Shown here: positions 22,601-34,600 of the stretch, piece after piece
Layout: every line of letters begins with the position of its first letter
How positions within the stretch are numbered: the stretch's first letter is position 1
Source of the DNA: Numida meleagris
Taxonomy: Eukaryota > Chordata > Aves > Galliformes > Numididae
NCBI RefSeq assembly: GCF_002078875.1
Contig: NC_034424.1
Coordinates: 6,693,299-6,757,298 of the forward strand
Direction: 5' to 3'
Length of the DNA: 64,000 nucleotides
The notes under the pieces: model-generated
What the model was told of the DNA's origin: nothing
The model's input: only the letters and a program-made list of their open reading frames with translations
Database searches by the model: none
Position numbers and translations under genes: made by a program

Positions 22601-25600
22601 AGGTGGATGTAAACATCACATCAAATATCACCTCCTCGCTGATCAGTGTTTGTGAGTGGAGCAAGAAGGTCAACCCCCAGAATGACTCTGATCCCCACCA
22701 TGCTGACATTGTCCTGTATGTGACCAGGTACTGAAGCTCCCCCGTCCTGTCAGAGGCTGGAATTCAGGCCATTGCTGCCCAGTCACCAGCACAGTGACAC
22801 TGATTTGCCCAGAGTCTTTGAAAATAGGTTGATTCTTGGGGTTGACTCTCCTGTCCTTTATGTGATTTGGCATTCACGGAACTCTACTCCTACCATCTTG
22901 CCCCAGGGAGTTCTGTATTTGCAAAAGAAATGCTAGCTACCAGTCAAAGTGAGGTCAGGAAGGTGCAAATAAGTTTGCTTGGTTGTTTGTTTGTTTTATA
23001 TCTAGACCTGACCTTATTAGTTGCAGTGGTTCTTTGCTTTTTCCTCTGGATATGTCTCCCTTACTTTAGGTTTGACCTGGAGTTACCTGATGGGAACAAG
23101 GAGCTACGTGGAGTGACTCAGTTAGGTGGAGTCTGCTCCTCCTTCTGGAGCTGTGTTATTACTCAGGACACCGGCTTTGACTTGGGAGTCACCATAGCCC
23201 ATGAGATTGGTCACAGGTCAGTGAGGAAAGCCCCAGAGCAGCACAGTATGTTTTATTCAGGGGAAAACACTCCCTATTTTAAATGATTCAAGGGAAAGAA
23301 AAGGATTTCTTGCCATAACAGTGGGTTTCCTATAGATTACTTAAAACTCTTGTAAAGAGTTCCTTGTATTTCTGCAAGTTCTGGGACAATTACATGCTTT
23401 TATGACAACTGTAGAAGGAAACGCTCCGCAGAGGGAGCTTGGCCCTTGCTTAGATATTTAGACATAACAGAGGTGAAAAGGGAACAAAACCTCTGGGTTT
23501 CTTCTCAGAGCACAGTGTTTTTTCTGTTACAGTCTTGGCATCCCCCATGATGGTGAGGGGAATCAGTGCAGCAGCAGTGGTTACATCATGGGTTCAGCAG
23601 GAAACCACAATAGTGTTGACCTTGTCTGGTCACAGTGTAGCCGAGAAGAATTCCTGGCCTTTGTCAGGTAAGGGAATGGCTGAGTTTTGTGTGCATGTGT
23701 GGGAGCACTTCCCTGTGCTGGCAGCTTAGGAGAGAGCAGGGAAGTACAAGGAATAAAACAGACCTTTCTTAGAAAATGAGGCACTGTGATGTACTTGGGG
23801 TTTGTTTATTTCTTATCACTTGAGGCTGTTGCTGAGGTTAAACCCAGTCTTTGATTCAAGTAGCTGGAAATTACTTTCGTTAGTGACTAACAGACCTGGG
23901 CTGTCTTGAACTCCTCAGACACTTGTTCAGTTTGGAAACATTATTTAAAATGTCAGAAAATCTAGGTTTAAACATACACTGTGGGCTGTGAGCTGTCTGG
24001 TTGAACAAGCATGGATTTTTGTTTTAACTTCAGCAGTGGGGAACTGTGAGTGTCTCCAGGCAGCTGCTGCAGCTAAATCTATCACAGCCCACAGTAAGCA
24101 TGTGTTGTCTGGGAAAGCAACAGCCAACTCCCAGAATGAAACTCAGCAGAAGTTTGCAAACATGTCATTGTCCTTACTATGCACAGCTGGGAAAGTGATA
24201 TTTTTTATGTCTGTATCAGCACAGGCCAAACAAACTGCTTAAATGACCTGCCGGACATGGACGGCAGCATCCCTGGATGGAAGCCTGGCGTGTACTATGG
24301 AGCAGATGAGCAATGTAAAATAGCCTTCGGGAGTGTTGCAACTGCGTGCACCTTTGCTGACAGCAATGTTGTAGGTAGAAAGTTTCTGTGTGTCTTGTTG
24401 GGGGCAGCAGGGAAAAGTTCTGGAGCTAGGATTCAGGAAAAGAGAGCTAGGGATGTTATTATTCCAAAGGGATTGATGATGCTTTTCTGCCACAGAGTGT
24501 TTTGGCAAAGAGCAAACCTTAAAAGGTTTTTAAAATGCTTTTCTTCTCTCCATCACTACCTTTGTCTACATAAGCCATTGAGGTTTATGCAGTACCCAGC
24601 ACCTTCTGTTCACACTGGGTTTGGTAGTGCTAGTACTGGCTATGCTACTCAGGTGAGTATTGGGTCCTGTCTTGGGGAGTTCTTGTTTGTTGGATCTCTT
24701 CAGCTTCCCTGCAATTGTGCAATTCTATGTGGCTGAGAAGTGCAACGTGGCTAAGAGCTGCCATCTGGACACATTTTGTTAATGAGGAAGCACTAATTTG
24801 TGTGAAACTTTAACTGTTTTAATTGATCCTCATCTAGCATTACAGTTGATAATGCTGGTCATTTGACATGCCCACAACTTTTCCCCAATAGCAGGAGAAA
24901 TTAAGGAACCTTGCATTTTTGGATGGCTGTGGGGTAACTGAACATCTGAGCAGCTTTTGGGACTGCGGTGTTGATGAGTGACTCCTTGACCTCCTTGTTT
25001 CTCTTGTCACACCAGGATATATGTAAAGTTCTCTCATGCCATGTACAACCAGGAGACAAATCCAGCTGTACTCGGCTTCTTGTTCCCCTCTTGGATGGTA
25101 CTGAGTGTGGCATCAATAAGGTAAGGATGCTGCTGATGCTTGGATAATCAGAAATGGATCTGGGTGCTATGGGATTTGCTGTCCTTGAACCAGGAAGCTA
25201 AGGCCACACAAGCTGGTACCAGCTGATCTTGATGTTTCCATATTGTCTGTATCTCTGGAGTTGCTTAGCAGTCCTATAGCCTGATAACTGAGCTCTTCTC
25301 CAGGGCTTTGCTTTCTACTTGAAATGACGTATCAGCTGTTGTTTTTTTTTTTTTTTTTTTAACCCCAACCTCAAGTTAGACTATAATTAAGAATGAGACT
25401 CTTCTCTTGTGAAAAAGTGCCTCGTTCATCTTGGGATTCTCTGTGACTGCTTTAAGATGGAGATGCCACGCTTGTAGATGCCAGAGCTGCTGAGTTCATT
25501 GAGGTGCTGCTGCCAATTCTGTGTATTCTTGATCTTAGTGGTGCTCCAAGGGACAGTGCAGCTCTCTGAAAGAACTGGACCCCATGGCTGTAGTCCATGG

Positions 25601-28600
25601 GCAGTGGTCCAGCTGGAGCCCGTTGTCCTCCTGCTCCCGCAGCTGTGGAGGTGGAGTTCGGATAAGGCAGCGGTTCTGTAACAACCCCAGGTAAGAGGTG
25701 TGGACCTGCAGTTTGCAAGGGCTTTTGGCCATTTCAGAGCCAAGGCGTCTGAGCTTTGCTCTGTGCTTGGCATGAGACTGCTTCTGTAGAAGAGTTCTTT
25801 TCCTGTCATTTTCAGGCCTGCTTTTGGAGGGAAGGAGTGCCAGGGTGCCGGCATTCAAGTGGAGATGTGCAATACTCAGGTACTGCAGCTGATCCCATCT
25901 TCTGAGCTTTTCTCTTAATGCTGCCTAACCCTTTGAAAGCTGTGTGGTTTGGGACTACTTTTCACAGCTGGTTGCTGTGGGAAGGAAGACTAAAATCTGG
26001 CATATTTCCTCCCTCTGTCTGATGTATTTTTCCACTGTGTCTGAAGACAACGGAATCATTTAATTGCATTGTTCACATGTAATGAAGCATTTCTCTTTAC
26101 ATCTTTATGGTAGGACAGACACTGAGAAGACAGAGACTCATTTAATGCTAATCTTCTTTGGAGGGTCATTTTTATACTGGTTCTATTTTCCTTATCTTTT
26201 TTTTTTTTTATAAGCAGCAAAGAGCAGCTTCTGCATGCAATTCTTTGCATATCCTGCAGCATCACTTTAAAGTGGTGCTCTTTTATTTGCGGTCATTCTA
26301 CTGTTCTACTTGCCAGCCACCACTTTCTGCCTTTAGCTAGTGGGTGAAATGCTACTTGAGATTCTGTGCTCGGTGACTTCTTTTCATCATCTATACAATT
26401 CTCTCTGGGATGTAGGCCTGTTTGATGACCCAGCTTGAGTTTATGGCTGAGCAGTGTGCAGCAACAAATTTAAAGCCACTGTATCTCACTGTAGGAGTGC
26501 CATCCTTTTACACCTGGACTTCTGCTGTTGGCTTTGCCAAAGGTAAGGAAAGGCTGTGAAACCCTGGTTTCTTTGTGTAGTAAAGCATTAATGGGCCTGA
26601 CTGTACTTTCAAATGAAAGGGCCATCCCAATGATGGTTTTAGTTTCCAGGTGAAATTTAGATGCTCTTTTTGACAGATTCTTTTTGGCTTCTTCTTACTC
26701 TTTTATGGTTGTGTGTCTTTCTGAGAGAGTAACTGCTTGCTCCTCCTGTCTGCCTCCTCCAGGGGACATGCAGTGCAAGCACATGTGCAGAGCCATTGAA
26801 GAAGAATTCATGGTAAGCCGTGAGGACAGTTTCATAGATGGAACCAGATGTGAGCCTGATAACTCTGAGCATGGGACTTTCAATCTGTGCGTAGCGGGAA
26901 GCTGCAGAGTAAGTGACTGAGGAATCCAGGTGAATCCCTGATGTAATCTGTGCTAAAGGAATCAGTTGAGTAGGATCCAGGGAAAGAAACACACTGAATC
27001 CTTTCCAGAATAAGAGAATTTTGTTATTTGATTATTGGATGTAGTCCAACGAATCTAGTTTTGTCACTGAATCCAGTGCCCTCTGGATAAGATATTTTAC
27101 TAATTTTACAGTATTACTCCCCCCAGTGTGTGTATCTCAGTAACTCCTGAGTGCTGACCATGTTGTTTTGTGTGTTGCTTCTTTATGTTCCTAAGATATA
27201 CTTTTAAAATTTTGTTGATTTTCTTTTTCCCCTGATTCTCCTGGTGTTCAGAATGTTTTGTAATGTATTTCCAGCTAATGAACAGCAGAGGGCATAGGCA
27301 TAATCTAGTCTAATATCTGCTGTTTTATTGGCAATAGTGATAAATATGTGTGTTATGGCAGCATCCAAAGCCTCTAGTGTAAATTCAGCAGTTGCACATG
27401 TTTTGCTGCTAAGCCTGCTGAGATCCTCCTGCAGCTTTGAGTGAATTTCTCTTGTTCATGGGAATGAGGATAGAATCTCTACTCTGAGCTCTGTGGGATT
27501 GAGGGCCAGGCTGAAGGATGTGAGCTGGGTGTGGATTTGGGGTTTAGGCCGCAGGAGAAATCTTTCTGGGCTGCTTCTTATGGGAAAGAAGATGTCACAC
27601 AATTAATGAAACTTTTTGTGCTCTTAGCTAAGACTTTCCAGTCCCTAGCTTTGTATGCTGCTGTACAAACGCAGACCTAGGTATAAATGCACCTTTGCCT
27701 ATCTTGTCTTCTTAAGTGCAAATTACAGATGAAAAAGAAATTTGAAGAATTCAGGTAATGTTGCTTTCATTTGCTTGCTTTCTTCTCAGAATAGGCCAGT
27801 CTTGACAGACTTTCCCTTTTGCTCAGGCATTCGGGTGTGATGGCCAGATGGACTCCAAGAAGATAATGGACTCTTGCAAGGTCTGTGGGGGTGATAATAC
27901 CACTTGCATGCAAGTGAGTGGATCTTACACAGAAGGAAAAGCTAAAGGTGTGTACTCCTCAGCCTCAGCATTATGGTGCTACTTGTAGGAGATGCAGAGC
28001 ATGTTAGGTGTTCTTAAACTTCTTAATGTGGCTTCTTGTTTCTGCTTCTTCTTGCTTTTATATTATGGAGCATGTGGTGATGGAGTTTGGCTAGCCAACA
28101 GAGAAGGCAGCTAGGTCTGTAACGGTGGTGTAGCTGTTGTGTGGGCATGGTGACTTCTATTCCCAGTTCTCCTCTGGACAGGGACAAGAAATGTAGCCAT
28201 TTGGGAAGTCCTGCAAATTCATGGCATCTGAGAGCTCTATCAGATTATGCCTGAGAGGATAAACATCCATTAGAGAACTGACATGGCTTTTGCAGAATCA
28301 CACATACATATTGGCAGAAAACATAAAAAGAGCAAAAGAAAGATGAGAACAGTACAGAGAATTCAATTGTTCTGTTGGCTCTTTCCATCATTACTGTTGT
28401 GTTCAAGCTGCTGTAGCTAAGGTCAGTGTGATTTTAAGCCTGCTAGCCACTGCTGTTGTATCTTTATTTAATTAACATTGCCTATGTAACCCCTGTCTGC
28501 AATGAGTCCTGCTGCTGCCTGCAAGGCTTGTCCTCCAAGACATATTTAGCTGATAAGGCAAAGTTGGGCTGATCTGTAATCCTCTGCCTTTTTAAAACAG

Positions 28601-31600
28601 GTACAGGAGGGGAACATGACTGTATGTTCTTTGTTTCCATCCTTTCAGAGTATGTTACATTTTTGTCCCTGCCTCATAACACCACCCTAGTCCATGTTAT
28701 CAATCAGAGACCACTCTTCACACATTTGGGTGAGTAGAATGAAAAGGAGAGGTGGGAGTACAGGCAAAGCTCAGACAAGCTTGTAAAAATAAGCGAACAG
28801 AATCTGTGAGGAAAGTTCTTGATTATGCAGTTTGTTTGTTTGTGGGATGCTCTCTTGTGGGAACTGATGGAAGCCATACTCTTTGGAATGTCTGATTTAA
28901 ATCAAACTGGTTTCTAGCAAATGGGCAGTCTGTAGCTGCCAGCACCAAGGTGTTGCCTGCACCATATTTCTTAACCTCGCTACAACTTTTGTTCCTCTAG
29001 CTGTGAAGGTTAAAGGTGAATATGTGGTTGCTGGAAAGGGAAAAATCTCATTGAATGTCACCTATCCGTCACTTCTGGAGGACAGACAGATCAAATATGA
29101 AGTATTTCTCACCAAGGACAACCTGCCAAGCCTGGAGGAAATCCATGTGGATGGGCCAACCCAAGAAGAAATTGAAATACAGGTAAATAAACATAGTGGA
29201 GTTGGAAAGGGGCCGGTCAGAAATGGCCAGACTGAGTTTGTGTGGCTCTGTTGAGTGCAGTCCAGATGTAGTGTGCTTTGAGCCCAAGGCTGCTGGAGCT
29301 GGTGTTCAGTAAGAGCAGTGGTCGTCTTCCTGGGAAATGCTGAGGGCATGCTGCCTACAGGCTTTCTGCAGGTCTAGGGGATGGGTGTGTATGGGACAAG
29401 TCATACAGAGTTGAACCTGTTGCTTGGCTTAATCTTTTTTTTTCACTGCCCAGTGCACAGAATTCAGAACTGAGTACTCTAACTGTATCTGGAAAGAACT
29501 GGTTGTTATAACATTGATGCTCAGGACTGCATAAGAATGAAGGACTATCTTCTCTCATATCTGTCATGAGAAGTGATTCTGAGTTGATTTGTGTATTGAC
29601 CACCACCTTTTCTTTCACCAGGTTTATAGAAGGTATGCAAAAGAATATGGCGATGCCACCAACCCAGACATCACCTTCAGCTACTTTGTGCCAAAAGAGA
29701 ATCTGACGTATAGGTGGATTCCTCAGCAGGGGCCATGTTCAGTGACCTGTGGAGGAGGTGAGGCAGGAGTCTTTACTTCTTATGGAAGCCTGGATAGGCT
29801 TTTGATTTGGCTGGCTGATATTCACTCAGTCCTTCAGAAATGAATGTGACTTACCAGTGTTAGATACTTACTTAGAAGTTGTTAAGCAGCTGAAATTAAA
29901 TGTAAAGCAAATTACCGACAGTGAACCAAGGAAAAGAGTGGTACAGGATTTGAATTAAATTAGCAGATTGCTATGAGCTGAATCAACACAATGATATTGA
30001 AAATGTTTGATCCGGAAGAGGATTTTTAGATTGGTTTTAGCCTACCTTCTGGTTTTAAGACTAAATAATTTTCTCAGATTTTTCGAAGTTACTGAAGACT
30101 GTAATCTGAAATTGGTTAAACATCAAACATCTGAGACCGCTATTTGTATCTAGCGTCTAGTTAAAACCTCAGAGCTAATTATACGGCTTCCTTCTTAGAA
30201 TTCTATTCCTGTGTCATGGCTAATCCTTTCTGTCTCCCCATAGAAATGATAATGCAGATTGTAACAGAACACTCTGGTAGACAGTTTGACATCTTGTTTA
30301 CCAGACAGTACAGGTGACACTGGCAAGTTTCTCAAGACATTTATGACAAGAATTTAGTAAATAAATCACTGACCACTTAAAGAAGTCATACTTTAAGACC
30401 AGTTATGTCTGGAGAGTTTATCCTGCAGTACATTCTGCAGGTGAAATGATGGCAGAAACCCTGAATTAGAGAACTCAAAACGCTGTAATGTGTGAAGCCC
30501 TCCCAGCTAATGTAGTAACAAATGGAAAAATGAGAAAACTGAAGCTTAAAATAACAGAAAAGGTTGAGAATCCAAGAGAAAATTGTCTTGAGAGCTGAAA
30601 GATGCATTCAGGCCCTCCTCATCAATGAACATTAGGATCATAGAATGACCAAGGTTGGAAAAGACCTCTGAGATCATCCAGTCTAACTGTCCACCTATCA
30701 CCAACATTTTCCACGTTATTTGAGAACAAGGAGGGTAGTGAAGAGGTAATGTTGCTGACTGATTCTTGATGTTTTCTTCTCAGAGTCATGTTCTTCCGGA
30801 TGCAGGAATGCCTTGTGGATAGCTCATTCACTGCAAAGGAAACTCTTTACAATTTATCCATTGAGCTCTGTACTGTAATGTCTTTCCACAAATCTGGAGC
30901 AAGATTATTTTAAATTGGGCATCTTTTTAGGTTTAGTACTGTTAAAAATCTTGTTTATGCGAGTTGTTTGTGAATATTCTGTGTCTTGCATGCCACAGGC
31001 ACTGCAAGTCTGCGATTTCTCTCCAGGTATCCCTTGTCTGGTTTTGGATATTGATGATCACTTTGAAAACACTGATGAGTACAGGGGCTGTGTGATGATA
31101 TTACATCATTAGTTCTACAGAAAGTCCAATGGCTGACTGCTAGGGCTTCTTTTCACTGACCTTTCCTTCATCAAGCAGATATCAAGATCATTAGAAGTAA
31201 TTGGACCGCATTATGATTGATATCCTTGCTCTTGCAAACGGCCAGTGTAGAGCAGTCTTTCAATTTTGATAGTGGATTGTCCATCAAGCTTCTCATCTTC
31301 TGGGATGGTTGTCTCGGAAAGTCACTTGAAGATTCTCAAGGAAAAGTTACATCAGAAATATGAGTTGTAGAGGAAGTCGTCTTCCCAAGTATACCGTTTT
31401 TTTCTTACACAGATAATTTGGTTAAAGTGAAATTACAGGATCTTCCTAGAATAGAGGTGAACTGTTCACTTTGTTTATAAATTCCCTTCTTTTTACTTTC
31501 ACGTTCAAGGTACACGACCAGTGAACCATGTGTGCTTTGATCAGACAAAGAATGAAATAACAGAAAATCAGCTGTGTCTGGAACTCCTACAACCCCTTCC

Positions 31601-34600
31601 AGGGTATGAACCCTGTGCCGTGGAACCATGCCTGTACAGGTCAGTGTTCTTGGAAGCTAAGCTGAATTCTCGCTGTGCAAGGGCTTGAATTTCCAGCAGT
31701 CATCCTCTCAGTCACATCCAGAGTAGGCTCTTGAAATAGAGAAGCTGTACACTTTGTTTGCCCCGTTTCTGCAACAAATGTCATGAGTTACAAACCTCCA
31801 TGAAATAAGGTGATATAATTATTTCCCATTTAGGTGGAAGATATCTCAGACAGATGAATGTTCTGCTGTCTGTGGAAGCGGTGTTGCCCAGCAGAATCTG
31901 ACCTGTGTTCAGTTTCATAATGGATTGGAGACTGTTGTGGATGACAGCTTATGTCCTGCACAAGAAAAACCCCCCTCCACTGTGCCGTGTGTAGTTAATA
32001 TCTGCCCTTTGGGATGGGACAAAGTGAGTTTGACTGATTGAAAGATTGAAGATTGCTAACAGGGAAGAGGGCTCTCAGCAGTGGGTCACGGGTCCAAATC
32101 CATTTTGGAGAAGCACTGCCAGGTTTACGCTTACAGTGGAGAAGAGACTGCTTTAAGTATCTCTCTTCAGTCTTAGGTATCTCTGTTCAGCACCAAGTAG
32201 TGTGAGTTAGGTTGGCTCTTGGCTGTTGGATGTCTTTAGCTTTTCTTGGTGTCTAAACTTGTATTGTCTGCAGAAATGGAAAAACTGCTTAAATGTGCCT
32301 CTGAATATATTGTGGATTTGATCTGGAGGTGTCCCCTGCCTTCATTGGATCAGGACCTCTGGGAAAGCAGGTGCCAATGTCAGCCTGATTCTTTTTGCTC
32401 TGTTCTGAGGAGGAAGACATGGACTTGCTTCAGGCTCCAGAGTCACTTGGACATATCCAACTGGAAAATCAGAGTGTTTATGTCTGGAGCCCTCTAGCTG
32501 GAGAGTGTTCAGTGTCCTGTGGTAGAGGTGAGATCTTTCAGTGCTGCAGGAAAATGTTACCTGGGTGTATGTGTGAGCACAGAACCTAGGGGACCTGATC
32601 ATTTCCTCTCTGCAGATCACTGTGCATGTGTAGCTCTGATCACAATGTTTTTGTATCTCAAAAAGAGATGGGGAGGCCTGGCTTCAAATGAGAAATGGCT
32701 GTCTACTGCTGTCTACCAGAGTAGGGAAAATGGGTGGAATGAGCATGCCTGTACAGTTTTCTTGTTTCATAGACAAAGATATGTCTGACACTACTTTTGT
32801 CACTATGTGCTTGTTTTCAAACCTTGCATGTTTGCCATGCAGTAAGGTTTTTTTTTTTCCTTCCCCTTTCTAGGTAAGACTCAGATACAGTATGTTTGTG
32901 TGGCTTTTGACACCAAAGAAAAAACCCAAGAAGAAAACTGTCATCCAGTGGCAAAGCCAGAGAGCAGGATGGAAGACTGCAATCTCAGTCCCTGCCCGCC
33001 AAGGTAAAGCAGTTACCAAGAGACAATGAACCAGTGAGAGGATTTTCCTTCTTCTGTGTATGCCCAGTGACATGTCTTGAGATACTCTGGAATGTCATCT
33101 TCTTCTCCTCTGCTTTGAAAGAAAGAGATTGCCCTGTCCAGACAGTTCCAAAAGCAGTAGCACTGGTCCATTCTCATCAAACTCAGAGTGTTTTCTGGAC
33201 TGGTATATTCTCAAGAAGAACTAAGTGAAGTCTTTGGAGTTTGAGTCCATGGCAAACCTGAAAACTTCTTGACCCCTTCTTACTCTGAGATAGTGGGAAC
33301 AAATTTGTAACTGCAAAATGTGGTGGCATATTTGCCAGCTACATGGCATAAATAAAGTAGCTAGTATGAAGTGCTCTAAGACTGGAATACCTGCTCTGAG
33401 AACTGAAGGAAATTGATTGCACTTTTCTTAGGAACTATAGCAATGCAGACTGCAATCAGTAAGGTGACCGGTGATCTCTCAAATATTATCAAGCGTGTAT
33501 GTGTGCATTAACAGAATTCCAGGTGTACCTTGATAGAATGGTTGGATTCAAATTCCAGGGAAGATGGGTGACAGTTGGAGATACTCACTGGTGACTGTGT
33601 TGTTCCCAGGTGGCATTACAAAATGGGCTCATGCAGTGTAAGCTGTGGAGGAGGTGTGATGCAGAAGGTCCTCTACTGTGCAAGGGAAACCAGGGAGAAG
33701 GAGGAAGAGATTGTGGCAGACACCCAGTGTGATGGTTTGCCTCGTCCAGAGGAGCAGGAACCGTGTAACTTGGAGCCATGCCCCCCAAGGTCAAAATGTT
33801 CATATGGGCCACATGAGTATTTGTCTGTGAATGTGCGTGCTGTGATCTAGGCTATGGCTAGGATTGGCTTAGGATTGTAAAATGGGGACTGGAAAGCTAT
33901 TGATATCTGAACTGGTTTTTGCATGGTACAGGATGCCACTCCCAGGATGAACTAACCCTGAGTTCGTTTCTGATCTGGCTGTTCAGAGCGGCGTGCATTT
34001 TGGAGGGAGATATGATAGTTTTTGCTGTTAAGCCTGTGTATGTCACCCTGGGGAAAACTGTAATGGACATGGAGTAAGACTCAATGTATATTTGGAATCT
34101 GTGGGCTCCCTGTAAAATGTGAATGCCCTCCCAACACCAAACCTGTTCCAGAATGCCTAACCTTGTTTCAGAGGCTGCCTTCTAAGTACTTAGGCAGCAA
34201 AATGTGTGAGGTGGAGGGGTGAAGAAAGCTGCTGAGAAGCAGAAAGGAGAGAAGGATGAGGGAGTTGCATTACATTCTCTATGATGAGAAAAACTGGAGG
34301 GTAGGGTTTCATCCTTAACTTGATTTTTCTCCTTCTTGTCCTTTGTCAGATGGAAGGTAACCCCGGGTGGCCCCTGTTCCTCCAGCTGTGGGCTTGGCTT
34401 ATCAGTTCAGCTGGTCACCTGTGTGCAGATTCACCAAGGCAAAGAGATTTTGCTGGAGCAGCATTTATGTCCTGTATCAGAGAAGCCCCTTACCACCATT
34501 CCCTGTGTCGTCCGAATGTGCTCTTACGAATGGAGCTTCAGCGAATGGACAGAGGTATCATGTTTTTCCAGCTGTGTAATAATGATCTTGGGCATGTTTT

